Shown: piece after piece, positions 22,190 to 33,130 of the stretch | Layout of the letters: each line of letters starts with the position of its first letter | Numbering within the stretch: position 1 is the stretch's first letter | DNA from: Anagrus nilaparvatae | Lineage: Eukaryota; Arthropoda; Insecta; Hymenoptera; Mymaridae | Assembly: GCA_022575985.1 (NCBI GenBank) | Contig: JAKSXM010000137.1 | Location: forward strand, 19,176,001 to 19,240,000 | DNA: 64,000 nucleotides | Direction: 5' to 3' | Position numbers and translations under genes: made by a program | The notes under the pieces: model-generated | The model's input: the letters and a program-made list of their open reading frames with translations, nothing else | Told to the model about the DNA's origin: nothing | Database searches by the model: none

Positions 22190-22930
22190 CAACCCTAACG
22201 CTGTATTGCGTGATATAACTGACGACAATGAAATTTTCTGCGCAAGCTCAAACAAATTTCTTTTATCGCTAACGCCTCATCGTGGCGCCCTCCAATGGTC
22301 CTTCCGCACCGTTGAACAATCTCGCCCATTCAGAATCGATGACGCTAAAAATATATTTATCTCTTTCTTTCATATTCTTAGTCGTATATTTTCATGCTTT
22401 ATTTCAACTACATAGTAAAGCTAAAGCTATACATATGAAAATTATATCCATATGTATTAGAAAGCGCGAAAATTTTACGTTATATTGTGTACCCTCATCG
22501 CAGTTTCCTGGTATCGCGCACGTGGTCATGAATTAGAGTAGGGTGAACTATAAATGACGCCCATTGGTCCATCCCCTACCCCCTTTATAATTTAACTGAT
22601 TTCCATATTATCCAATCAGAAGTTTCCTATGCCTATCGTTCGCCTCCTTTTCAATCTTTCTCTCACTCATGCGTACCGCCTACTTTCAACTAAAACGATC
22701 AGAAATTTTATTGTACACAATGCTAAAACCGGTAAACTCGCGTGCTGCGAGTTAAGAGATGGAGTAAAAAAGGAAGATAGAAGAAAAATATTAGGGTGGG
22801 GGAATAGTTATACTTACGGTAAGAAGAGAGAAGAAGAAGAAAAAACGAGTAAATTTTTGTGTTGTTAAACAGTATACGGCGGCAAGTCCGTCTTGTTGTA
22901 TAGCTGACGACGGTTTTATGTATACGGTGA
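22190..22930 (+). promoter_or_regulatory. Presumed Pax6 promoter region
   Basis: This is the longest stretch of moderate GC content in the left half of the window, and it lies immediately upstream of a probable non-coding first exon. It contains CCAAT-type boxes (CCAAT at 22291, ATTGG at 22563-22567, CCAATCA at 22612-22618), TATA-like words (TATAAAT 22549-22555; TTTATAA 22584-22590) and GC-rich words (GACGACGG, ACGGCGGCAAG) near 22876-22915. Short open frames run here, but none has a recognisable protein. The transcription start cannot be fixed from sequence alone. Confidence 0.4.
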
Positions 22931-23404
22931 CATATATGATATACATAACCCCTTAGTCAAGCCACTGCTTTCGAACTGTGTGAACGTGGCTTTATTAAAT
23001 AATAAAAATATTTTATTAATTGTTATTAAATTTTTTCTTTTTTTTTTTGTTTATTAGTAAAATTTATTTAAGACAAAAATGAAAAATAGATGAAAATAAT
23101 TCAAAATATAAAATTTTTCTTTTCTTTGATTTAAACAATTTTGTACGGGCTGAAATTGAATTAAGAAAAGTGGTACTAAAAATTTGAATAATTAAGAATG
23201 ATTTTCTAATCAAATTATTTGCTAAACAACTTTTTTGGAAATTAAAAAAAAAATATATAAGGTGCTATGTGCAATAAATAATTCAATTAATCTAAATATA
23301 TATGTATGTAAATTTATAAATTTTAATTTAAAATATAATTACTTAATTGCAAATGCAGTGTGTATAGATAAACTTATAATTAAAATTTAAAAAAAGTTAA
23401 GAGA

Positions 23405-23564
23405 CTGTATTCATAATAGACTGCAAAAAAGTGCTGTTTATTAATTTTAAATATCAAAAAATTGTTAAAATTTAGTGATTGAACATTAAAAACGTGTGAT
23501 TAGAGACAAAGATTTGATTTAAAAGAAAGTGAGTGTTAAAGCGGCGGCCGTCGGGGGGATCTTC
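23405..23564 (+). other. ey: Presumed 5' UTR exon of Pax6 (right end defined, left end not)
   Basis: A sudden GC-rich block (GCGGCGGCCGTCGGGGGGAT) ends in a consensus donor, CTTC|GTAAGTAA, with GT at 23565-23566. The last 160 nt contain no ATG, so the segment would be untranslated. A weaker donor (GAAA|GTGAGT) is at 23529. Its position upstream of and on the same strand as the Pax6 coding exons suggests a first exon, but linkage by splicing is inferred only. The left boundary given is arbitrary. Confidence 0.4.
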
Positions 23565-26500
23565 GTAAGTAAATTAATTAATTTTATTAAATTTAATTAT
23601 TTATTAGCTTTTTTTTAATTAACAATAATTCTAAGTCATAAAAATTTCAACTGATTTAGAATTTTCATGCTATTTTTCTAATGTAAACAAAAAGTATCGC
23701 TATTCAACGTATATTCATGCCTTTGCAAGCACGCGTAAGCTCAGTAAAACCATACTTTACGCACTTGTTACATAATGCGCTTAATTTTTTTAACATTAAA
23801 TAATTTGTAACAAAAAATCAAAATTCTGTTCAATTTTTCATTTTTATTACGTATTTACTTAGACATTTTATTTCAGAATTAATATTTTTATGAATATTTA
23901 ATTAAATTTAATAATTTTTTTTTTTTATCAGTATACACAAGTGTCGAAAAGTATATGTTTTTACATGTTATTTAAAATGTAAAATTGATAAGATGTCTTT
24001 AATATTGAATCACACACACACACTCACACATATGTGTGTGTATGTATTTATGTGTGTATGCCAAATTAAATATATATAAAAAAAATAACAAAATTATTTT
24101 TTAACTTTTTTTTTCTTGAATTTATTATTAATATTTCATTAACATAATATCTTTTATCTATAAATTTATGTAAAAAGTAGAAAAATATTGATAATAAAGA
24201 ATAAGCACGATTACGACACGTAAATGAAAGTGAATGATGTACACGTGCCTTAACGAGTATATTTTTTTACTATTTGGAATGAAAAGTAATTTGTAAAGGA
24301 AAAATGAAAATCGTACCCTGTTTTTCAGAAAAAAAAATTAATATTAAAAATGAAAAATTAACCCATTCAACATTACACAAATAAATCGTATTTCTTTAGT
24401 TTTCTAAAAAAAAATTTTTATTTAAAAATCTTTTTATTTTAAAACACACATACAGTAGTATATCATAAATTAATAATAATAAACCGTCGGATTATAAAGA
24501 TAAATATCTTCTGTTTTTAATTACATCGAAATAATAAAAAAAAATATATATAAAAAATTGAATAAAAGTTAATTATATATAGTCAATAAAACAAGTGCTT
24601 TTTTTTAAAAAAAATAGTAGTAGAAATTATACATATAATATATTGTTTGAGAATCGAGGGATTCAGAAGTAAAAAAAAGGAAAAATGAAGTAGTAACATA
24701 TAAATATAATATTAAAAGCATCAAGTGTTAGACACCCTGTAGTGTCATTCTCAAGTCTCACAGTTTTATATTGTGTGTATATGCATGCAGAAAAAGTTTT
24801 ATGTTACTGTTATTATTATTTCTTTTGCAAACTTTTGTTATTATTATTGTAAATGCAAAATTTTTATCATTTATATTTGTATTTTATTTTGAATTTGTAA
24901 AGATGTGAATGTACAAAGAAGTGGTGCATGTAAGATGCTTGTGAGTTTAGAAGTTATTAATTATTGTGCTCTTTTAATTATCTGGGGTTGTGTGTTATTC
25001 TATAGGATTTAGCAGTATGAATTAGCAGTATAATTTAGAATTCGATTAATGTTTTCTAAGATACTACCAGAAAAAATCAGACTTTTAAGCTCTGAACAGT
25101 AACCAATAAAATTCTGTGAGAAATCAGAACCCATTACCCTAATCAAAAAACTGGAAAAATGAACTTCTAATCAGTCCATAAATATTTTTAGCAAACTAAT
25201 CAATTAATAAATTTTGCGGTATGGCGTGAAATTGAACAAAAAATTAAACCATGCTTGGCTAAAAATTTTGAATTTCAATTACTCTTAGAATCAGTTTTTC
25301 CAAAGTAATTACAAAAATAAATTATTATTTTTTTCTGTAATAGTATAAAATAATTCAAATTTAATTATTTAACAGCTTTGTAAAATCTTAAGCTTTTTCT
25401 TGGTATAAAAAAAGCTTTATTTGAGTTTTCACATTTTAACATTTAAAGCATTAAAAGATAAAACATTAAATCTTATAAAAACTTTTTCAATTTTTTTTAT
25501 TTTAATTAAATATCTAAAAAGTTTTATTAAATTTAAAATTTTGTAATTTATGTATCACTTAAACCATATCTTGGTATGTAATGGACATAAAAAAGATCCT
25601 TATTTTCTTAAATAAGATTAAAAATTGTATAAGAAGCCAAGGGGCTGCTAACTAGGAATGTGTAGATATAGTAAAATTCGCGGAGCTTTTAACTTTTTAA
25701 TTGTCTCTTAAGTTCTTAAAATCTTACACGATTATTAGGTGTGGGTAGAGAACATTCTCCCAGATTATATTGTAGATTTTTATGGGGTAGCTAGTTTAAA
25801 AATTCCTTATTTTTTAAATTTCATGTTTAAAATTTAGTTTTAGGTTTGAAATAAAGGTAATAATCTTCCAGGTTAAATCTTTGCCTGTAATCAAATTATT
25901 GTTTTTCGACTTGAATCTTGCTATTGAAATGCTTGTAAATTCAAGCAAATGTTTGAAATTTCAAGCAATTCAAGCGAAATTCAAATGGAGTATAACCTAA
26001 CAGAGCAGTAAAAAAAAAAGCTTTTTTGTTCTTCGAATACAAAATATTTCTGTTAGGTATATGAAAATTAATAATTAATGGTCACACCTCAATTCATAAA
26101 ATATGATAACTAATTCTAATGAACTCTTAATAATTTTGGCCACTGTTTTTCAATAATTCAAGTTACAAATTATATTGAAATTTTTCATGTTCTCAGCTAC
26201 GTAGGCTTAACAATAGGCCTAAACAATTTGCTAATTAATAATATTGTATATTATTTTGACAATTCTTAAATTTTACTTGTTTCTTCCTTTTGAATGCCAA
26301 TAAAAAAAATTTCAATAAAACTACTTTCTTTATTTTTACGATTTTCAAAATATTTTATTCGCTCAATTAAATATTATAAAATCAATAGTCGTCACATTAT
26401 TCATAAAATATGAGAATAATTTTCAAAATTTATTAATAGTTAAATTAAATTAAAAATGCATAAATATAAATTTTTTTTATATACTTAGTAAAATTATTTT

Positions 26501-27992
26501 TGAAATAAATTTTAAGTATTAAAATGTCTCAGACATATTTGTAGTTTTAAATATTTCAAAATTACAAAGTTGCAAAAAACAATACAAAGAAAAAATGAGT
26601 AAATAAAATTATTAGAAAAAAAAGTTGACGACGAAAAAAAGGTCTTACTTTGAAAAAAAAAAATATATATGTATATTACAAAAACACTTAAACACCTCTG
26701 TATTTGCATTTTCTTTGATCTTTTTTAAAAAAATCAAACAAAATTTTTTGCGTTTAATTGCAGTAAAAACGACATAGTATACAATTCTTTTTTTTTATAT
26801 AGTAAAAAAAAAGTAAATAAATAAATCTAGCCGTCGTTTTGAAGTGCAAAATATTTATAAATTTTTTTTAAGTAGAATAACGTAACCTATAAGTATTGTA
26901 TATTTTACATTTTTTTTAAGTTTAAAACGTCTAGCCAATAACAATTGCGAAAAATAACAAAAGAAGAAAGTAATATTAAAATATTGTTAGTCTGAGCGTA
27001 ACTCAGACTTAACCGTCGGGACATAATTTAATTTTAAAAACAAAATTTTGGCCTATTTAATAAATTTTCAGTTATCAATTTTGTTAACTATTAATGGAAG
27101 GTAGATTTTATGCTCTTTGTGATCTAGTTGAAGCACAAGAAACCCCAAGGATTACAGGCTCAAATATATTATTTTAAAATTGGTACAGAATTTGTACGAC
27201 ACAGAAATATTTGAGACATCGATGATTTTACACAAAAAAGTTGTGCGTAATAGTTCTAAACCAAAAACCCCTGTTCCGAAAAGTTCGACAAAAATTTTTT
27301 TTAATCCAAGTATTCAACATGCCATTTTAAACATTAAATATCTAATTTTTTTCGCATACTAGCATAAATAAATAATACTTAACATAGTATGTTGAATACT
27401 TCGGTTAAAAGAATTTTTGTTGATCTTTTCGATACAATGTTTTTGGTGTGGAACTATTCCACAAAACTTTTTTGTGTAGAACCATCGATTTCTCGAATAT
27501 TTTTGGGTTGAACAAATACCTTGGCTTAAAATTTTTTAGATATCTGATATAAAAATTTTTTAGTATCAAAATATTTGAGCTTACACATTTGAAATTTACC
27601 TGAAGTAACAAAAACTTTTTTCAGCAAAATTCTAAAATTAAATTATCAAAATTAAAATAAGTTACCTACTGATTCTCAATCTGCTTTAAATCTTTGTTAT
27701 TAATTTTTTTTTTTAGAACTTTGCTCAGACTATATTTCAAAACCAAGTTACTTGTTTTTGTTTCTTATAGTTACATACACATAATAAATAAATAAATAAA
27801 TAAATAAATTGATTTCATTAAGACTTTTTTTGGTGCTAAATTTTAATACATCCACCAATCGACTGAAACTTTTTCTTTACTTAGATTTTGATACAAAAAA
27901 ACCAATAAATAAAAAAAATAATTTTCTTACCAAGTACTACTATATAAGGTTATAATAAATAAAGTATAATAATAATAAAAAAAAAAAAATAT

Positions 27993-28046
27993 TGACGAAG
28001 AACGTGGACGACGTGTGGCCGCGGTCTTCTAAAGCCGCGACAAGTT
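27993..28046 (+). promoter_or_regulatory. GC-rich island in the first intron
   Basis: The block holds GTGGACGACGTGTGGCCGCG and a near-palindrome GCCGCGGTCTTCTAAAGCCGCG-like, in a surrounding of nearly pure A/T. There is no ATG and no clear splice sites. It could be an enhancer, an alternative non-coding first exon or a CpG-rich promoter fragment. Confidence 0.25.
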
Positions 28047-30607
28047 AATCGAACCAAGAATCAATTCGAAATGACTCTTGATCAATAGCTTGATTTTTCT
28101 GTATGTTATATTTGTTTTAAAAAAAATTTCTGTATCATATTTATACACATAAATACAAATTATTATTATTATTATTAAGAAAATATATCCGTTATACGTT
28201 TAAAAAAGGTTTACTTTTTAATATTAAAATAAAAATGTATAAAAAAAATGAAATATATTGAGAAAGGGAAAAAAATTATAAAACATGCATACCTTTGAAT
28301 ATTTTTTTTTTTTTATAAAATTTATATTGATCAATTTTGTTTTTGTTTACGCACGATCGAACAAAGAGAATATTAAATTAATATATATAGGATATTTTTA
28401 AAAAAGATGTATTTTTTATCTTACAACGTTTACTTTTAAAAATATTTTTTCTTTAAATAGCTGAAGCTACTTTGTTGTTTCTGAATTTCATTTAAATAAT
28501 ATTAAATTGTTGACAGTTTTATTTTACTTTAACGGAAAATTTATCATAGATGAGGGTGGAGCATAAAATTGGTTAGTCCTTTAGGCTATTTTAACATTTT
28601 TAGGAAGTTTCTGCATGCGGAATACAAGATTTTATGGACTGGGTTTTCAAATTTTTAAATCCTCGAATGTTCAAAAGTTTCTCATAAAAATTGCCAAAAA
28701 TTGTAAAATAAATACCAGTCTAATATACCATAAAATATGTAATATTAAAATTCTGATATAAATTAGAAAGGACACATCAAATCGACAGCTTGGGCGATGT
28801 CTTGTAAACACAAGCAGACGAGAGATCCTGTTTGCACTCAGTCGGGCATAATCCGAAGTAATCTCTCTTGCGCAATATGTTTCTAACTTGTGACCTATAC
28901 GAATTTCTATATTTTATTTAGCCCTTATTAAAACAATTTTCAAGTTATTTAAACTTTTTTTTTTCAAAATTAAATTCTTACATTTAATTATAATTTTTTT
29001 TTTTTTGTTTTAGTTTACTTACAAAAAAAATAAAACCCTATTTATGTAAGCACTAATTATCGCACTTTGTGCGCTTCTATACGTCATTAAGGTATAGAAT
29101 TTAACCCCATCATGTATGTCTATATCTATTCCTTCCTTATTTTTTTTAATTTAAACAACTATAAAAGACACTTGTTTATTTTCATAGTGATGTGACTTCT
29201 TATTTTAATTTAGTTTGCCTTTTTTTCAAGTAGCTTGAAGAAAATTTTTTTTAACATAATTAAAAATTTATGTAATTTATGTTAGAAGTAACTGGAATTA
29301 TTATATAGGCAAAAAGTTAATAAATTTTTGAAAATGTTAGGCTGAACTTTAAGACTAGGAGGTTTCTGGACCCACCATTTCAAGAAATTTCTTAATAAAA
29401 AATTACTGGACGAAATTCGACTTCGCCCACGCCACCAAAATTAAAAAAAACACGTATCAGCCTAATATACACAAAACAGCAGAATATTTATATCCACATT
29501 ACAAAAAAAAGCTCTTGAGAATCTTCATAAAATACAAAAAATACACTCATATATTTTTATTACGCTTATAAAATTAACATTTGTTTGTAATATCGAGCAA
29601 AACAAAAAAAATAATCATAACACAAATTGTATACTTTTTTATTTAAGCTTCGAGCTTTTCTTTTTAATTGCCTGATATTACGTACAATATCAGTGATAAA
29701 AAAAAATGAAGAATAATATATAAAAACTTTTTTTCTTGTACTTTTTTATTTTACATGCATGAATATTTAATTTTACTTTTTTTCATTCGCTTCAATTTAT
29801 GAAGGCGTGTATTTTGTTTTTTTAAATAAATAAATCTTTTAGAGTGTAATTAATAACATTATTTATTTTATTTTATTTACAAAATATAAAAATGTGCGTT
29901 GTAATTACTGTTTTGGATTGGGTTTAGTTAACTGTTTAAAAAAATGATGATGACATAAATGGTAAAATTGTTTAATGAAAATGAAAAAAATAATAATTTA
30001 TCAAAAATACTTACTTTTTAAAAATAAATATTTTTATATGAGATATTCCATATTAAGTGTTCGGTTAAGATTTAGATTTTTCATGCGTGTAAGTGGCTGA
30101 AAATAGCCTGAAGTTATTTTTATCATTTTTCGTATTATAATCGAGTCCTTGCTAACAAGATAACCATTAATTTAAATAAATATAAATAAAAAAAAAAAAC
30201 GCAAATTGTACGTCGATATTATAAATCATTGAAATTAAAAATCTAAATTAAAAAAAAATGATTTAACTTGTAACGCCTCATATATATTCGGTTGTATTAT
30301 GTTTATATTTGTAATATATGATTTGATTGATATAATTTACACAGGTGCTGTTTTTAATACGCGTATTTATGATGACATTGTTAAGAAAATGATAAAAATG
30401 TTCAAATTATAATTTTTTCTACGAAATTTTAATTTATTAAATTTTATATTAAAAAATTACATTAAATTACGCAATAATTTTAAATAATTATTAATACTAT
30501 ACTCATAGTACGATATTCATAAATCTTTAGATTGAAATATTTGTTAATGTTAAATATTTTATTGTTAAATAATTACTTTAAATTACCTTGAAAAATGAAT
30601 GTGGGAA

Positions 30608-30644
30608 TTCTCGCAAGAGAAATGTCTTCATAATGCTATAAATA
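30608..30644 (+). repeat. TTCTCG-hairpin/TATA motif copy
   Basis: TTCTCGCAAGAGAA (30608-30621), a 15-nt spacer, then TATAAATA (30637-30644). Confidence 0.65.
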
Positions 30645-31237
30645 AGATAAATCTTTCGCGTATATGGCAATAGTTTAGAATCACTTAAATTTCATGCAGG
30701 TTTTTCCTGAATAAGGATTTTTTCCTGATTATTCATATTAACTCTCCTGATATTTATTTACTATTATCATGATAGTATAAAATCATTCATTTATTATAAC
30801 TCAAGTATATTGATTTCCATACAGTCATCTTAATTATGTACATCAGCATGTTTTAATGGAATGTACCAGGTGTTTTTGAGCACATTCTATAATCATCCGG
30901 TAAACTCTTGTGGAACGTCAAAACAGGACTATTAAAATTATTTTTTGATTTCCGCCTACTTGTATGTAGGCGCGTCCCCCCTTCAGTGTCTGTTTCTCGC
31001 AGAAACATCGAAGAATTCGAATCCAAATTCAAACTTCTCTTCTTTATGTAATTAATAAGGCCATGATTTGATGGTTAGGAAGTAATAACTGTTATTGAAT
31101 CTGCCACTAAATCAAGTGGTATTTACCTAACTTCGATTTAAATTTTGTTGCTTAAAAAGTTGGCTTGTAACACTAGTATAATAATTATGGTATGACTTGA
31201 TTCAAGTATTTAATTAAGTTTGAATTTCTTGTTTTAG

Positions 31238-31345
31238 TGACCTGAAGTGTAGAAAGGCCTGAAGATTCTGCCGTCGCAGCAGTTTGGCGCTGCGGTCGCT
31301 CCATGGCCGGGCGCCACCGGCCTCCTAGCTTGCACCGCTGACGAT
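31238..31345 (+). other. ey: Upstream part of the MAHK exon: leader or N-terminal coding
   Basis: The strong acceptor TTTCTTGTTTTAG ends at 31237. In frame with the MAHK start there is a TAG at 31250-31252. After it the frame stays open and is highly GC-rich, reading LPSQQFGAAVAPWPGATG... and ending ADDMAHKG. That resembles the N-terminal region of Drosophila Ey, which also ends in DMAHKG. If an internal acceptor is used (AG at 31252, 31256, 31264, or the tandem CAGCAG at 31277-31282), this stretch would be coding and joined to an upstream ATG exon that I could not find. If the 31237 acceptor is used, it is a leader and translation starts at 31346. Confidence 0.45.
31303..31341 (+). other. 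Upstream ORF just before the Pax6 start
   Basis: An ATG at 31303 opens a 12-codon frame (MAGRHRPPSLHR) that ends in TGA at 31339-31341, four bases before the Pax6 ATG at 31346. It is in a different frame. It matters only if the 31237 acceptor is used and the region is a leader. It would then favour regulated reinitiation at the MAHK start. Confidence 0.3.
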
Positions 31346-31358
31346 ATGGCCCACAAAG
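31346..31358 (+). CDS. ey: Pax6/eyeless coding segment 1 (MAHK + first base of Gly)
   Basis: ATG GCC CAC AAA G, followed by the donor GTAATT at 31359. The split codon G|GT joins to 51964 to give [14 protein letters not shown], the junction known in Drosophila Ey. Coding may extend further 5' through ADD and the preceding GC-rich frame; 31346 is the first in-frame ATG after the 31250 stop. Pax6 proteins are nuclear transcription factors that start eye and brain programmes. The gene runs left to right, and this exon is separated from the paired-box exons by a 20.6 kb intron, a large spacing that fits a regulatory-rich developmental gene. Confidence 0.85.
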
Positions 31359-31434
31359 GTAATTATTATTATATTAATTATACATTAAACATTTTTTTAG
31401 AACAAAAATAATATTTACTTACAAATAGAGTCTG

Positions 31435-31510
31435 AACCGTAAGCGTAGCCGTAACGTAATGCACAAGACACGATTTTTGGTCTCTGTGCATTGCGTTGCA
31501 ATTGCGCATA
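31435..31510. repeat. GCGCAA-type dispersed inverted repeat
   Basis: GTAACGTAATGCACAAGACA on the left faces GTCTCTGTGCATTGCGTTGC on the right across CGATTTTTG. The right arm resembles, in reverse complement, the segment at 6885-6945. Confidence 0.45.
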
Positions 31511-31567
31511 ACTAGCGAACCTTATCGATATAGCCAAAATTGACTTCAATTAGTATATTTACGGCTC

Positions 31568-31765
31568 GAGTCCAGAAAAGTAAAGAATGGCACAAATCGC
31601 ACGTAAATTACCTTCCGAGGCGAAGCCGAGGATGGTAAACTGCGATTTGGGTCATTCCTTATTTATGGACAAGGCTCGTATAACATTTTTCTGTGTCGTG
31701 TCTGTGTAGCGTCCGGGAAATACGTGATTTCTCGACGCAGACCAGAAAAAAGTATTTTTTAACGG
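31568..31765. repeat. Dispersed hairpin repeat, copy 3 (best preserved)
   Basis: GTCCAGAAAAGTAAAGAATG and AAATCGCACGTAAATTACC on the left pair with GGTAAACTGCGATTT and CATTCCTTATTTATGGAC on the right, around CCGAGGCGAAGCCGAGG. The following segment resembles the downstream part of copy 1. Confidence 0.7.
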
Positions 31766-31839
31766 TTACCGTCGCAATATAAATTTGTAGGTAGAGTTTA
31801 ACTCACCGAAACGTTATTAATATAGGTATATTATGTCAA

Positions 31840-31853
31840 TTCTCTTTCGAGAA
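31840..31853 (-). repeat. TTCTCG-hairpin motif copy, without clear TATA box
   Basis: Minus strand TTCTCGAAAGAGAA. The downstream box expected at +15 is not convincing here. Confidence 0.45.
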
Positions 31854-33093
31854 AAACTGAATATCAAATATTAACTTAAATAATTATAATCTTTTTTGAA
31901 AAAAAATAACTTTCGTTATGTATAAAAATTTGGAATATCCATTATAATTTATAATATTATAATTTCAAGTGAAACTTATTAACGTATAGACAGTAGACGG
32001 ATATAAGGACAGTCTATAATATTATATATACGAAAGCGAAACTAAGGGCGCTTAACCCCATTAGTCGTTTGAATACAAGATTGTTCATCCCTTTAAAATT
32101 TACCTCACCATCTTATTTCCTTAAACTTTCCTCTATATATATATATTTTATATATAAAATCTTATGGCACTTAACCCTGAGCTTTTCGTTTATATATATT
32201 AAGAAGCTTCTCTTATACTCTCTTAGACATTATCGACATCGTGGAAGAAGATTTCAATTATATATATAAGTATTATAGAATGAAAAAGACTGTCAATGTG
32301 ATGATGACAATGTGCCATGTGGTATATATATAGTAACGCCTTCAAAAAAAAATCTATAGATACTACTGTTCACTTTACGTATTGATTTCCATTTTATATA
32401 TACTTTCTGATTCGCCCTTTTCACACTATATAATTCTATAAAACCTTTTCCTTTTTTTTTTCTTTCTTCTTCATACTTTTTCTTTTCTTTTTTATAGATT
32501 TCTCGTAACTTTTCTTATATACTCTTTTTAATATAAGATATCTTATAAAAAAAGATTCTTTTTTTTTTAGTTTTATACCCGTAGTAAATTTAATATATAT
32601 ATATTTATATCATTTTACTTAAACTTTTAAACCCTCAAAGATAATTATTATTTGATAAGGAATGTTTTTTAATGTTAGAAATGACATTTTATACTTATTT
32701 TTTAATAACTTTTTTTAAATATATTAATTTATCTTTTAGTATTTTTGTATTTTATTGATAAGATGCCGGCGAGAATTTAAAACGCAAGGTTAGTAGAGAA
32801 TTTTAGGCTCTTCTTATATATATGGAATTTCAGTTATATAAAAAAAACTATAATTAAAATCGAAATTTAATTACAAAAATACTATTAAATTTAAAAATCA
32901 CTAAAGCCAATTTCAGCTGAATTTTCAAATATTGGAATCGTATAAATTTACATCAGTTTAAATAAAAAGTAAAAATTGTATTAAGCCTGCGATATTGGCA
33001 TCGCGGAAATGACAAACTTATGCGTATTCTTTCAGTCGGAGCGTGACACTAAAAAATGGTAGCAAGGTAGGGTTAAATATTATATTAAAATTA

Positions 33094-33130
33094 TTCTCGC
33101 AAGAGAAATGGCCTCGCAACATTATAAATA
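33094..33130 (+). repeat. TTCTCG-hairpin/TATA motif copy
   Basis: TTCTCGCAAGAGAA (33094-33107), a 15-nt spacer, then TATAAATA (33123-33130). Confidence 0.65.

Larger units (their letters stand above)
23565..31237 (+). other. Presumed first intron of Pax6
   Basis: AT-rich intronic sequence of 7.7 kb if the 23564 donor joins the 31238 acceptor. Notable contents are a CA/TG microsatellite pair (24010-24060), an (AATA)n run (27782-27810), a GC-rich island at 27993-28046 and one TTCTCG-hairpin motif at 30608-30644. No coding exon is recognised. In particular, no exon encoding an MFT-type amino terminus was found. Confidence 0.4.

Noticed and set aside
22179..22868. Three open frames of 78-84 codons
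   Set aside because: They lie in the moderate-GC promoter region, where stops are rarer; no recognisable protein, and they overlap each other in different frames.
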